Origin: Anoplopoma fimbria
Taxonomy: Eukaryota; Chordata; Actinopteri; Perciformes; Anoplopomatidae
NCBI RefSeq assembly: GCF_027596085.1
Contig: NC_072460.1
Span: forward strand, 10,340,231-10,404,230
DNA: 64,000 bases
Direction: 5' to 3'
A program made the position numbers and the translations under genes. Position 1 is the stretch's first letter; every line of letters begins with the position of its first letter. Positions 48,951-62,688 of the stretch are shown one piece after another. The notes under the pieces are model-generated. The model ran no database searches and was not told where the DNA came from. It was given only the letters and a program-made list of their open reading frames with translations.

Positions 48951-51016
48951 ATGGGGCCCATCATGCAGGAGCGCACAGCATCCACGACACTGAAACGCGT
49001 CGTCTCCAAAGAGAAGATTCGGGTAAAATATACTGAAAACAACGGACCTGTAACCAGGTGGGCCCTTATTTTACAGTGACACGAATATGCCTCAACTACA
49101 ATTGTTATGTTATGATTCAGACATAGGTTAGAGGGGAGCCTGACCAACCACTATTATGTTTCCACAGTTCAAAGAAAGGTAACAAGATGAAGAAAGCAGT
49201 GGGCCAGATGAAAAATGGTCTCCCAGGACCAGGTCAGGATAAGGACACAGTTACAACAGTGCAGAAGGTGAGTGAAATGCATCCTGGTTAAATAAAGATA
49301 GATAACGTCAACAATGATTGGCCTTTTACAGGATCAGACAGTGTTGCAGTGGGCTGTGTATATCATAAAACTCAAGACAGAAATAATCACACAATTTCTA
49401 TAATGATTGTTTTACAGGGTGCACAGTCAAAAGGTGGCAGGGTCAAATTTAGCGCTACACGCAATACAAGCAAACTCTCCAGGTATGTTTTGGGGTTTTA
49501 TTATTCTTACTGAATGCTTTGCTTCAAGTACAGTGAAGCACTAAACCCCCACAGCTTTTCCTTACATTTGTATGTCTCTTTACAGCCCGGAAGGAGGAGA
49601 TTTGAGGCCTCAAGTCCGCAAACATTTATCTGTACACGGGAAAGAGGAGCAACTGGAAAATCAACGGATATCACAGTGCGGCAACGAGCTACACCAGAAT
49701 CGTGGGGGGATGGGGAAAAATCGCCGAGCTCTCTCCCTGCCTCTCTCCCCAATATCTGGGCTACGACACATGCCGGCACACCCCCTAACACACTCCCCCA
49801 CCCCTGAGGCACTACAGCGGCACTACAACCAGAAGGATGAAGACACCGACAGCGCCAGTGATCTGTCTGATTCTGAGAGGCTGCCTGTACTGCCCTCTCC
49901 CTGTACCCCTTGCACTCCTCCTCACCTCAACCTCCGGGCCGAGGTCATCAACACTAATGACTTTCCCCCGGACTTCCCTGGACCACATGGGGCTGTGGGT
50001 GATGAAGATGAGAGTGAAAAACCCAGCTACAGTTACCCAGACTTTCTGCCTCCTCCCTTTAACAGCTGGAGCCTGAGACAGCTGGCGGTGTTTCTTCATA
50101 CGGAGGGCCGTGGCGCCCCCGGCCCAAGCCTGTGGGGAACCTAGAGAAGTACCTGGAGAGGCTGCTGCAACTGGAGTGGCTCCAGATCCAAACAGTGCAA
50201 GCAGAGAGCAGCCGTCCGCCCGGCAGCCGTACAAGGCCTCAGAGCTTCCCCTCTGCCACCACCGCTCACCAGCCCAGGCCTCACACAGCTCCACCATCCC
50301 GACTCAACTCCCCTAAAGGGCAGCGGCAAAGCCAGCGGGCCTTCCCATTTACACCTGTCAACAACCCCCCATCACCCGCCTCAGTCCAGCAACAGCATAC
50401 CCGCTTTCCAGTGTGCCCTCACTGTCACATTCGCTACCCATTGTGCAATGGAAGTTGCTCCGCCTATGCCTACCAGCGCCACTCAAGGCTCAGCCCACTG
50501 CTTGAGCGCAGAGCCAAACCTGGAGCACCGGCGAAGAGGAGCAGCAGTGAGACCCGAGCAACCTCAACAGAAGGTAGGAGCCCAGGAGGACAAGGTGGAG
50601 GACAAGGCGGAGGAGGAGCCCAGACCCCAGTTAGCCCCTCAGCTGGAAGGAGTCATCTCAAACAAATGCAGGCTTCAGGCAATGCCCGTAAGCAAACCCA
50701 GGAATCAGGAACTAACACAAACACCCGTGGTCAGGTGAGGAAAAGCCGGGTTCGAGCTAACTCCGAGACAGATATAAAAAAAGAGCCTTGTGGCAGTAAA
50801 ACAGCTGGTGCAGAGAAACGTGTTTTTGCTGCGAATAAGAAAGAGGTCATCACCTCCAAGAGAGTAGAGAAGGACTGGCAGAGGAATGAAGCCGGAGGTC
50901 AGGCCTCTAAAACTGCTGTGAAAAGAGCTGCTAAAGAGCCACAGTCTCTCTTCAAAGCTCCGCCTATTAGTAAGCAGAATGGCAAAACAAAAAATGTGCA
51001 CTTTGTTGCAAAGTAA
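48951..51016 (+). pseudogene. fam217b: FAM217B, coding frame broken by a one-base shift
   Basis: The function of the family is not established. Exons: 48951-49057, 49168-49267, 49418-49482, 49586-51016, all GT-AG with matching phases. The conserved FAM217 core is clear: DTDSASDLSDSERLPVLPSP, HLNLRAEVINTNDFPPDFPG, YSYPDFLPPPFNSWSLRQLA, then LEKYLERLLQLEWLQIQTVQ. Between the last two the frame shifts at a run of five C (50,116-50,120): the first frame ends at TAG 50,142-50,144 (276 aa), while the core continues one frame over to TAA at 51,014-51,016. Coding length to the second stop is 1,703 nt, one short of a multiple of three. The rest of the gene looks intact, so a sequencing or assembly slip in the C run is as likely as true loss; the pseudogene label is provisional. 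Confidence 0.8.
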
Positions 51017-52370
51017 CGCATATAAACCTACAGTACAGTGCTATAATTAGTGGTTACTTGGTGCAGGAACTTAAAGCTATGCTTGCTTTCTGTGTAATCT
51101 GTGTAATACTAACATGTTGTAACTGTCGTACAGCAGTCTGAGTCAGTCAGTGATGTACATCCTTCTATAGGTAAAAACTAACAAGAAGTCGTGCAGCTAG
51201 AATAGAGATAAAACAGCAATGAATTAAAAAAGCATAAGGACACTTGAATAGAACAGAATTATACACACTGTATTTCATTCAAAATGCACAGAAAGTATAC
51301 AATCATAATGTTAGTTGTGTTTTGACAGAAGGCTCATTATGATCGAAAGCACTACTAGGATATTAAAAATACAGCTTTTATGTAAACTGAATTCTGCTGC
51401 ACTGCACATCATCATCTCTCAATATACTGCTAATGTTGAAATAGGTATAAAATAAGCATCTACTCTACCATTGGTCAGCTCTCAGCACAAGTAATCCATA
51501 GTGAAGTTTAACACAGATCATTACATTTAGGAAATCAAATACGACCATAGCCGTTACTAGTGGAGTTTGTGATGTTGGAATGTATTTGTTTTGAATTATT
51601 TTACTTAACTTGATGTTGCATTTTCTTTTCTTTGGTGTGTCATTTTTTTTTTATAAATATAAATTCAATTAAAGCATTTTAGGCTGAAAAGGAGGCACAA
51701 TGAGTGGTGGTGTACCACAGTGATGTAATTTGTCATATTTGTGCAATGGTTTAAGATTTTTGGTTACAAGGGCTTTTCATGTTTGAACAGCTTGAATTGT
51801 AGTCTATGATAATATATTGTATTTTGCATAGAGCTGAGCTCTTTCTATCATTGAAGACGGTGTAATGTTTGCTACGAATGTAAATGCATATTTTTCCAAA
51901 TTTTATATACCATAGTTATATTTATGAAAGGTGTTGTAGTTGACCTGTACTCATCATTGTCATTATTTTGTTTACATTGTCCTGCACAAAAAGAAAATAT
52001 TTAGTCAAAGAGCTGAATGTAACTTGGTGTCTATGGCATTGGTCATCCCTGTGATTCAATGGAATTTCTACACATCATAGCTGTTATGCTGTATCATGGT
52101 TGTGTTATACATATCATGTCCATATCACACTACATACTTGAAGTCTGTAGAACACTGTGTTTACATTAGTGTGTCTTATCTGTTGGTTGTGATTTACCAT
52201 GTGCTCTTTACTTAAACTCATGTAAAGTATTAAAGCCATAGATATGAGGCCAGGAGGGACAATATTATTATAAATGTGTACATTACGTTGACATGCACGC
52301 AGAAAGATTGTGGTATGTATTTTCTCAATGCTGAATGCAAGTATTTGTAAGGCATAGAAATAAATGTTTT
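51017..52370 (+). other. fam217b: fam217b 3' UTR and flank
   Basis: AT-rich sequence without exons follows the stop. A possible ATTAAA occurs near 51,668 and an AATAAA at 52,359-52,364, about 350 bp from the ttll9 stop on the opposite strand. Confidence 0.5.
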
Positions 52371-52711
52371 GCACTCAACGGATATTGATTCACCGGCCTT
52401 TCTTTGGAACACATTACGAAATGACCTGTCCCTGTTTCTGAGACCTTGCTAAAATCCCAAACTTAACCAGCCTTAACTCTGCGATTGAAAGAATTACAAG
52501 TTTTGCCGTCGTTTTAGGAAAATGTCATTTTCATTCAGTTGCATGTCCAAATGTCAACCTAAGTGCCTGGAATATGATCAGAGAATCACAGAAAGCTAAT
52601 TTTGAATAAAATATTACTAATGCCTTTAAGTTCTTTTTGTTTACCGGATCCTGACTTCTCCCAGAAACATAGCACGTATGATATTGGTTGGACATAAAAA
52701 TGATACATGTG

Positions 52712-55700
52712 TTACATCCTCTTCTGTCCTGGAAATGGTTTGAGAAGCCGGCGAAGCTGCTTCTCCCTGTCATTCACGCAACCTGCAACAAAGAGCAAGT
52801 ATGTACCTGCAGCTGTATTATTTTGATGTAATAATAGGACGATAAAATACCATGGACTTAATTGTATATACTTTTGCACAATTATCAAAAAATGTAGAAC
52901 ATTGTTGCACTAGCAGCAGAGTCAGGTTACCTAAGTTTGTGTTGGCAGTGAAACACGAACTGCCAAATGTTTCTAGGTTGACGTCCTCTCTATAGACGGG
53001 GCCATCGTTCCACATGAGATCATAGCCACCCACCCTTTTCTCCTTGCCAGTCAGCCTGATGAGAAAAAAACACAGTTGATAAGAATGCAGAACGAAGAAA
53101 AAAAGGAACTCATCGTCAGTTGTATGTTTTTAATCTTAAAATAAACCATAACCTAAAATATAATTCAAAATGTGTATAGATTGGTGAATAGCAATATTGT
53201 GATGACTATAATGATTTGGACGGGACAGAGTGCCCTCACATCTGGTCTCCTGACAAAAAGGCAAACACACGATGACAAAGAGATCTTTACCTTCCCTCCA
53301 TATCAACAACATTCAAAGTGTCTTCCAGGAGCCGGCACTTCATCTCATAATCCTCTTGACTACTGGGGGTGTGTGACGGGGAGGCATTCACCTCAATTAA
53401 CCACCTGCAAAAAGACGGTAGGTGATGACATTCACCAAACATTTACTTAGTCCTTTGAGCTGGCATCAATCCATGAGCACATAACGTTTGTTAGGTAGGC
53501 ACACGCAAGCATTGGGGGAGGCACTATCATTGTTGTGTGTCTTGTTATTTACAGCACATCTGTGCAGATTTATTATGTTATTTACACATGGTTATTTATT
53601 AACCCTAATATTTACTGCATTGTCTGTTTGGGTATCCAGGGAGGCAAGCCAAACGTGTGTCATGTTTGCTTGTCTGTGCATGCGCTCGTCTGTGCTTCTT
53701 TGTGAGCATGCATTGCTTAAGTGCATGTTTGCAAGTGGATACGTGTAGGTGATGATGCACTTTGATAAGATAAGATAAGATAAGATAATTCTTTATTAGT
53801 CCCACAGCGGGGAAATTTACAATGCCATGCTTACAGTGTATGACACTTACGGTTTGAGGTTCTGATCCAGTAGGATGTCATACCCATAGAGCTCAAAGCA
53901 GTGTTTGTCATTTATGATGACCTTTTGTACACTCTGCAGACTGCGGACAAAGATGTTATCCATCTCTGTAAACAGGGATTCTACAGTCTCTCTGCCATGT
54001 TTTGCAGTCAGGTATCTTCGAAGCTGTTGCATCTGCCATTTACATCCCTATTTAGAGATAAATAAAACAATGCAGGAACAAAGTGGAGAAAAAATTGGTT
54101 AAAAGAGAGAATATTCAACATCTTTTACCTATTCTGTGGTTGTTCAATTACACACCTTTTCAGGGTCATAGTCTGGCGCTGTTTTTTGAACAGCCACATT
54201 GGTGAGGTGCATATCTGAAGAGATGCGCTAAGTAGAATTTGGGAACTTTAATGATGTAAACACGCCTTCCACGGGGATGTGGATGAAAGCGACAAAATTA
54301 GGACTAACAGCCTCAGGATATGGGTAAAACCGCGCTATATAAAACTTGGTTGAATATTTAATTAGCCATAGGCTCAACTTTTAAAGGGATGACTCAGAAA
54401 CAAGTGTATCAACATTCAAATGAATAGAGGAAAAAAATGTTATGATGGTGAAAAAAGGATACACTTGTCATCAATACTGCTAAGGGAGAAGCGGGTGCTT
54501 GAGAAGCGGCCAAACCCATCTCGATACAGCCAGGCCTTCAAGGGAACATACTGAAACACAAACACACATTGATTTACAAATGCCCCAATATTTACAATTT
54601 GTGTTAACATTGTAATTAACAAGGTTCAATACGTACAGCTGTGACCAGCACATAGACCCTCAGATCAAATTTCCTGCCTGCGGGGACAAAAAGCAAAAAA
54701 AGTAAGCAGGGATATAGATCTAATTCCTTTTGCTCACTCATCCTCCTGTTCAAATTTGTACATTTTTTGTTTTCATTCAGTTTATTGTAGCATAACATAG
54801 CATTTTATCATTTTCAACTGGGTATAATTCTTGTATTTATCTATCTTTAACTTAATAATTTAAACCTTTTAACTTTTACCTTTCATATTTTTACAACGCT
54901 GTATCACTAAATCTAATTCCTGTGTACATTGTAAATTTGGAAAATTAGATTTTGACAACCATTAATTAGGTAGGGGTTCTCTATGTAGCGTTGAGCCACA
55001 TAGCTTTCCACTTGAGCTGCATCCTTCTGTTCCTCTGAGCGGGTGCCATCCTGTGTAAACACAATATTACCAATCTTAATATGTGGGTGTGATTGTACAA
55101 TATCTGTTTTTTGATATTCATTTACACCTTATTCCTTGATGAAATAATTGCACAGTACCTTTTTCCAATCCATGATGTCTTTCAGTTTCCTGAACAGGAA
55201 AATGCCTTTCCCTTGAGATTTTGCTACCTAAATAAACATACCAGACCGGTTAATTTTCATGTTTTAAATTCTATGTGGTGGTAACTTAATTCTAATTTGG
55301 AAGGTCATCCAAATACTAAATTAAATATAATTGTATTGCTCTGTATCACATGCATGGTCTACTTTAACTAACCGGCTTCATGATCCAGGTGCTACCAGGG
55401 CTTCTTTTGAATTCCTCAACAAAGAGATGATATTCGCTGGGCAGTGCAAAGGTGCAGGGGAAAAAATCACATTTGGATGCCTCCATGCGGCCAACATCCC
55501 TTTCAAGATTTTTCCGGTATCTTTTGAGGTTTTTCACCATGAGGTTTTTGCGAGTCAACTGTAACATAGAAACGTAGAAACACAGCATAAGACTACATTG
55601 CTTTTTAGATGATATAAATGATTTATGCTCATTACTGTTCCACCTCGGGTCTCCAAGCATGCCAGGTTGATGCTGCCTCACCTCATAATGGTTGCGAAAG

Positions 55701-56206
55701 TGGTTTATCCTTACATGTTCCTCCATGTATGAATGATCAAAATTCTCCCTGAGCCAGCCCACATCACACCAGTTAAAGTCCCACTCTCCTTCACTGTGAG
55801 AAAAAAAGAGTAGATACCAGATTCAAGCCACAAATAGGACAAATAAGCTGATATGATGATGGACAGACACGCCTACTCACTCTTTGACTTCAACCCAACC
55901 TGGTCTCAGGCGCAGGACATCCTGGATGGTGTTGAGCAGGCCACATTTGTAACGCACACAACTTCTTCCCTCCCTGAGGAGACATTGAAGCTTAGTAGCT
56001 GATACCAGCAGTCCTTACCAGCTGTTCATTTGCGACATACTGAAGAACAACTCACCGCTCCTCACTTTTGTTGTAGTCATAGGAACCTTTGTATCCAGAA
56101 GTCTGCAGTGGTGAAGAAAGCAAACCAAGATTTAGTCACTTTAATTTGGACACTTTATAAACGACAATTAGACAGAGCGCTTTCTGTTTACCTTATACTT
56201 AGACAT
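52712..56206 (-). CDS. ttll9: Tubulin tyrosine ligase-like 9 (TTLL9), 14 exons
   Basis: TTLL enzymes are ATP-grasp ligases that add amino acids, here predicted glutamate, to tubulin tails; TTLL9 acts in cilia and sperm flagella. Exons (high to low): 56206-56192, 56102-56056, 55973-55881, 55793-55682, 55558-55373, 55227-55159, 55050-54960, 54677-54637, 54550-54463, 54214-54156, 54047-53851, 53404-53291, 53055-52931, 52782-52712. They total 1,308 nt (435 aa), close to mammalian TTLL9 (about 440-460). Seen: [50 protein letters not shown] (nucleotide loop), [22 protein letters not shown] and the metal-binding [10 protein letters not shown] (about 334-343). The tail reads [18 protein letters not shown]. 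The catalytic core looks complete. The donor of exon 7 (gttgtc) is weak. Confidence 0.96.
53763..53820 (+). mobile_element. (GATAA)n-containing retroelement tail in ttll9 intron
   Basis: Four gataa units are followed by ttctttattagtcccacag and ggggaaattta. This word order recurs in teleost genomes at the ends of truncated retroelements; the family is uncertain. It lies about 30 bp from the donor side of ttll9 exon 11. Confidence 0.4.
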
Positions 56207-56316
56207 GGGAGCTATGATAATTAACTAACGTAGCATTAAAACTTATGCTTAAGTAATACATTTAATCTAGTTAGCCGTTAAGCTAAGATAGCTAGTCATA
56301 GTAGTGTTTGACAACT

Positions 56317-56330
56317 GCTGCTATGGCAAC
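56317..56330 (-). promoter_or_regulatory. ttll9: RFX X-box-like site upstream of ttll9
   Basis: On the coding strand the site reads gttgccatagcagc, 111 bp upstream of the ttll9 ATG. The first half matches the X-box half-site GTTGCC exactly; the second half is imperfect. RFX factors bind such sites in front of many ciliary genes, which fits TTLL9. Function is inferred. Confidence 0.45.
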
Positions 56331-57203
56331 ACGTCAAACAGTCACCACACGGTAAAAGGGGGATGTCCTGTTGTGCTATCCCGTGACCCATTACGGCCCG
56401 TTTAATCCCCATTAAACATGACACAAATTGTCATGTTATTTTAATATTTACGGTATTAAATCAACTATTGTTTAAAAAAAAAAAAAAAAGAAAAAAAAAA
56501 ACCTTTAAAGAGCCGAATTTTTCAGTCATGTAGATTTATGATAGCCTATTTTTAATTTGCAAAATAATGTAAACATCTTCAATTTAGATAGAGATAGAGA
56601 TCTATGAATAATGTTGTCATTTTATTCAAAAGTCTACCATTTAAAGCACCTAGTCTTTATCCAACACATTTTAATACAAAGCAAACCCGTCTGATCACTC
56701 ATCAACGTGTTAACACTACTATAAAACCACCACTAAGTGGCGCTAAAGCCTCATCTAACTGAGTGCATCTGTTTGTACCATATGTCGATTAATTTTTTTG
56801 CATAAGATATTCCGTGATTAATCAAAGCAATGGAAACCTCGACATATTGACATATGTATGACATTGTATGTATTTAATAGTATGACAGCTTGTTTATTTC
56901 GGTTATGTGAATGGATTGCAAAATATAATTGACGAATTGAGGTCAAATTTAACCAACCTTGTTTGAACTTTGCAAATGCATAAATAAAGTTGATCGCCAA
57001 CTCCATCCATCTTGGATATTTCTGACTAAGTGTTCATCCGATAACATTCTGTAAAGGATTCATTACCACTTGCCTATGTGAGCCTCTTGCTTGACAAAGC
57101 TGAAAGTATCAAATTATAAATGTCAAATCAACACAAATAGTTGTTTCGTATTTGTCCATAAAACTAATTTATATTTTTTGTCTTGTAAAATTGAAAGCCA
57201 AAT
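56331..57203. other. Spacer upstream of ttll9, no gene seen
   Basis: AT-rich sequence with an A-rich run near 56,475-56,501. No coding exon is recognised on either strand. Confidence 0.5.
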
Positions 57204-57672
57204 CACTTCAAAATTATCAGTTTCTCTGGTTTTACTATTTATTGGTATGTGTTTGAGTAAAACATTTTTATGTTTGTTTTATTCTATAAACTACTGACAA
57301 CATTTCTCCCAAATTTCAAATAAAAATATTGTCATTTAGAGCATTTATTTGAAGAAAATGACAACTGGTCAAAATAACAAAAAAGATGCTGTAACCTTGA
57401 TTTACAATCACAGCTTTCACAGTAGGTGCGAGACACTGTGGCTTGTAGGCCTCTCCAGGTCTCCGTCCAACCATTAGACGACCAGGTGTTGGGCAAAGCT
57501 GAAATTGGACTCATCAGAGAAGATGACCTGACTCCAGTCCTCTATGGTCCAATCCTTAAGGTCTTTTGCAAACCTCAGCCTGACTCTTCTTTGCTTCTCG
57601 TTGATGAAGGGCTTTTTTCTAGCTTTGCACGACTTCAGCCCTGCCCCTAGGAGCCTGTTTCTAACCGTCCTC
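57204..57672 (-). mobile_element. Second, internally deleted copy of the Tc1 element
   Basis: The segment matches the Tc1 copy at 11.5-13.1 kb in the same orientation. It starts inside the left end (cacttcaaaattatcag) and stops at ctaaccgtcctc. About 420 bp are missing where agctttca joins cacagtaggtgcg; both donor sides share tttca, so deletion by microhomology is likely. A further deletion removes the stretch after aaaagatgc. It also keeps a 30-40 bp segment (tttgttttattctataaac) that the first copy lacks. No right terminal repeat remains. Confidence 0.85.
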
Positions 57673-60600
57673 CGTGGTTGATGGATTGCATCTCAATTGT
57701 TTATGTTTCTAAGTGGCAGTAGTCTTTTTTTCTGCATGTATTATTTCCTCAAACATATTGGCTTGAACATCATGAATGATGACATCTAATGTTAAAACAC
57801 TTTGAGTTGTCGGAAGACTAGAAAAGCGTTATTCAAGTACAGTCCATTTACAATTTAACATGTCTCATGACATGTTTATGGGATAAAGCTTTGGGGAGTT
57901 GGGGTACAGGGTAAGAGATATGTTTCCCTTTTTCTGATTCATATAGCATAAAAGATGTACATGTCCCCAATTCATAAAACCGTTTACATTTATTGCTTTA
58001 AATGCTTTGATGTCTATTCTGTAAAAGGAGCTTACCCCGTTTCATATGCTGTTGCTGTGCCTTTTTTCTTTCTCAGCCATTCACAGCTAATCAAACAATC
58101 AACCATACTTTTAACTCTGACATAAATAATCAGAACAGGCTAGAGTATAGGGATGTGTGGTTTGGATAGCTATTGAAGTGTCCATACAGTAGTAAATAAC
58201 ATAGGCCAGGCCTCCCAGCAGTTTGTACAATGATTGATCTATTAGCTGGGCCAAAACTCAGTCTCAAGACTTCTTACTATGCATATAAATATAATAAAGT
58301 ACTTTATTTGTGTAATTTCATATACATTACAGCTGTTTTAAATCATCACATATAAAAGAACAGAATTTATTTCTAGAGCTGTCATATAGGAATTTTTGTA
58401 TTATTTCTAATGATGGTAAATATGAAGAACAGACAAGAAAATGTAAATGTTGCAGTGATAATATAATTCATTTCCAAAACATCTGTATATAAGATTCTTC
58501 TTTCAAACTGCATCAACATCTGCTGCTTGGGCAAGCCTCAGCAAAAAAGCATTCTGAAGCATCTTTTCTTTGATGATGTTTTCTGCAGAGGAGATTCAGG
58601 CTTACATGCGTGTGTTAATTCAGTCAGTGTCCATAAATATTTCCATCCTCTCCAGATCAGCTACACATGTTATATCTAATGATAGCTGGTTGGAATAAAG
58701 AAGAATGGGATTGTTGCAATCAATCAAAATATCATCTTTGGCATAAGACATGTGTTTAAAATCTATCAAGGCATCTAAATCATACTTTCTAATTTCTCAA
58801 CTGCTATTACATTATGATATTTTTTAATTAGATTTTTAATTGTACAGAAAAAATATATATTTCAGCAAACCACACCGTACCCGTGTTTTCAAACAGTATT
58901 TAGTAGAACTACTGCATTATTCTTGCATAAATATCCGCTGCTCCCAATGCCAGGAGTTTCCACTTACATCACCACCGCAGAGCTATATCCAAGTTCAAGT
59001 TAAGTGCTTTATGTTTCATGACAGACAGTTGTTTAGTCCTTGGGGAATGTTGTCCCGGGTTTCACAACCCAGTCTAAGCAAAACTCTGTTTAATAATCGG
59101 TTAAACCATAGGTGCCAATCAGGGATCAACCTCTCAGCAAGCATTTTTGCTGCATTTTTGTCTGTGCAACAGGTTTATGGTTTGGCAGTCATCAGTTCAG
59201 AGAATTTTGTCAGTAGTAGCTGTATCTATTATGCTTATCATTTTGGGTAACCACATATATTCTTAACCTTTTACAACATGATAAAAAACAACTCCATGAC
59301 CAGTATCTTGGAATGGAAATTGTTTTTGAGGATCAATCCATTGGTTTGTCCCTTTCAGACATGTAGCTTGTGTTTTCTTAAGGATTGGAAATTAAATTCC
59401 AACATGATTGTCCAATTTAGATGTCAGTTTAAGTCTAAATTTCTTTGGAAGGCCCCTCGTTGACTGGCTCAGTTTGATAATGCTGATAATACCAATTACA
59501 CTGTGGCTTTTGCATCAATCTCAATAATACTAATAACAATACTAATACTAATACTGCTACTACTTTTACTACTACTGCTACCACTAATTATAATAATAAT
59601 AATTATTATACATCACAGATCCCGGTGTTCATTTCAACAGGCTTACATATCTGCAGCCTCTGAGAAGTTAAGGCCACCTGTATATTGTTTCAACAGCTCC
59701 ACAGCACTCTGTAAGGTAATGACTCTGCAAATCTTCAGGTTCTGCACATCCAAAATGTTTTCTTCTAAAACATATGAGGAGGCCAAGAAAAACAGGACAG
59801 GGTGGCACCTGGAATGTGGAAATGTATTACAGCGCCACATGTCTCCCAAAAAAGCTGAGAATCCATCTTGATGCGTTTCCTGCTGCAGCCCTATAATCAA
59901 CACTTCTACAAGCAGATGTTGTCAGGCAGAAAGAGGACAAATACATATGTTGACATATGACATGAAAGAAAAACCGAAGGAAAAGAAAAACAAAACTATA
60001 ACAGCGATCTTGGAAATCGTGTTTGGAAACTTGATTGATCCAGAATTGATTTTGCATCGCTAATGAACATGAGGTCAATAATTGAAGTAGTTAAATTTGT
60101 TGCATAATGCACTGAGTATAAAGTGAGAAAGATCTAATAAAATTAGGCCCGTTAATAGGTTTCATACCTCAATCCATTTCATTACTGCTTGTTTAGTGTA
60201 AATAACCAACCATGATAATATGGGCTCAAACTGAAAATTCCGCTTCACCAGACAGGGTCCTTCAAACCAGAATGATACCTTGAAAGCATGCATACGTTGC
60301 ATTACTGCTAAACCACACACAGTCAGATTGGTCAGGGGAAATGTGGTCTTCATTTATCTGGAATTCTCTCTTATTCCCAGTGTAGGGAATGTGCCAGGGA
60401 ATTGGGGTATAGCAGAAAACCATTGCCAAGGGGAATTTGGAAAGAACCAGAGGGCAATCACAAGTCAGACATATTTAGGTTTAAGCCTAGTAGAAAAGTA
60501 CAAATCCAAGACATTGATACCCAGGGAGTGAGACGGTAAACAGAATAGGGGGCTTTGGATCATCATGCCATAGAAGGCCCCAATCTTCCCATGAAGTAAC

Positions 60601-62363
60601 CCATATTTGTTTCATGTAAGTGCATTTTCTGCATGTCTATGTACAAATAAACCAATTTGTCTTTGTATATGTAAGTATGTAAACCTCAACCTCATTAAGG
60701 AAACACTTAATCTTTGAAATACCTATATTTAAATTGATTTGCATCCTACATCTCTTAGTTCATCTTTGGATACTATTTCAACGTGTTAGGTAGTATGGTA
60801 CAGTCCTTATGAGACTTTTACAGGTTTCCTCTGTTATCCTCTGTTCCAGCTGTTTATAGCATTCTGGTGTTTGATGGTAATGATCGCCCAAGGAGGGAAC
60901 TCAAATTGAAAGGAAATTGGAGTTGGAGGCTCACTGAGGTAGGTTTATTTTCATAACAGCAATCTGAGGGCTTAAGGTACGCCCTCATAAAATCTGTTGG
61001 CCTGTTTTCAGTTATATGTGCATACAATATCTCCATCAAATTCCCATAGGCGTTCCCATTTGCGTTCCAGGATTACTTGAGCCGGTTAATGTGTGTTACA
61101 CACACACACACTCATGCCCCACAGTGGTTTGATCAATTAAATAAAAATCAAATAACGTAAACTACATTTCTTTGCCGCCCTCTCATCTTTCATGACACCA
61201 TATATGCCCCATTTTAAATTAAGTTACAAATCATTCACTGGCTGTTTGACGTCTACGCCTCACACACAACATAGGTGATGCTCTTGCAGATGCTCTTGGA
61301 GGCTTAAACCACAGACTACATTCGTTTTTGCTTTTTTCAGTAGCTTTGTTTTAGAATCAACTGCACACCTTTGCGCTTGCAATAAGAGGAACAAACCTAC
61401 AAAAAGGCAAGTTAGCAGTCAATCCCAACACTACATTTGGGGATACTACGAGAAGAGAGAGAGAAGTATATTCCCTCCCCTTACTGCTCAAAATGCCTAA
61501 AAATGCAAATGTAGATTTCAGCAGATTTCAGCTACACACATGCAAACACAGATGTCTGTAGAGTCTAACTGTAGTCATTCATCACAAAGAATACTTTTAG
61601 ACACTCACAATAAAAGTCAACAGCCTTTTTCAAATCTTATTTTTTGTATGTTACCACTTCAAAAGAAAATAACATATTTACTGTATATCAGTTTGTATTC
61701 TAACACTTAGAGTCTATAGCTCTCTCCCTAAAAACAGACAAAGTAATACTGCAGATGGACTGTAGAGAGAAAACAAGTGTGGAAGCAGCACTGTGTGTAG
61801 ATGGCCTTGAGGTGAGTTTGTTCTGATCAGCAGGATTACAAATTGTACAACAGTAACTCTCCTGCCGAAGAGTAATAATGGATCGGTCCTCTAGGCCTGG
61901 AAACTGTTGCATAAATAGATCCAAAATAAGGATGTCACCATGCATATGTTCTAAAAAAGTTATCAAAACACTCATTGCACTGCATCATATTTGCACTTAC
62001 CCTTCACTCTCCACTTGCGAGGTATGTTACGAAAAAATACCTTTATTATTGGTTTATTAGGCTATTGTAATTATTTTGGAGTGTCCAGATTGATTATTTG
62101 GTGAGGTGTGTGTATATAATGCTTACGTCACTGCTTTTACTTTGGTAGTTCTATTTGATAAATTAACTACAACTACAATAAAGCGAAATGTATCATCATA
62201 TACAGGTGGGTTAGTATTTGCCACAGTATAATCAATGTCTCATGCTCTTAAGTGTTGCTGAATGATCACCTTTACTATATTTCAACAAGACCAGTGGACC
62301 ATTTTTGCAAGTTATTCATAAACAGAAAGTCAAGTGGAGTATAATTCATCGCAGTGCACACAC
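57673..62363. other. Spacer between ttll9 and edn3, no gene recognised
   Basis: About 4.7 kb of AT-rich sequence were read on both strands. The longest open frame (58,840-59,250, 136 codons) shows no known motif and no splice support. A trinucleotide-rich tract (ctaata/ctacta) lies at 59,520-59,615. Regulatory elements of edn3 would be expected here, but none can be identified from sequence alone. Confidence 0.5.
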
Positions 62364-62688
62364 AAATTTCATGCATTCTGGTAAAAATTTGGTGCACCAG
62401 TGTCTGCCTTTTCTGCATCCATTTATGGCGTAAATGTCTTTATTTATGTAAAGGACAACACTAACTTCAGACACAAAAAGATGCATTTCAAAAGATAATA
62501 GAATGTAAAGTAGTTCGGCTCTGAGGTATTCTGTATTGCTAACAAACATGTATTCTCTACTTGTCTAATTTATTATTATCCATACTGAGTCAACATACAT
62601 GTATGATTTACTCTTTCATCCTCTTTGTGTCTTTTGTTAAGGGAAGTAACTTCTTTAAATGTGAAAGTGCCACTTATTCATGTCAATT
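62364..62688. repeat. Direct repeat copy A, upstream of edn3
   Basis: These 325 bases recur at 63,676-64,000 in the same orientation with one visible difference (t at 62,431, g at 63,743). The matching region starts abruptly at aaatttcatgcattctgg; the right limit of copy B is cut by the window end. No tRNA-like head or terminal inverted repeats are seen. Confidence 0.97.

Noticed and set aside
49812..50297. 161-codon frame on the minus strand
   Set aside because: Antisense shadow of the fam217b conserved core.
58840..59250. 136-codon open frame in the ttll9-edn3 spacer
   Set aside because: Starts in an A-rich stretch, shows no domain, and nothing supports splicing or conservation.
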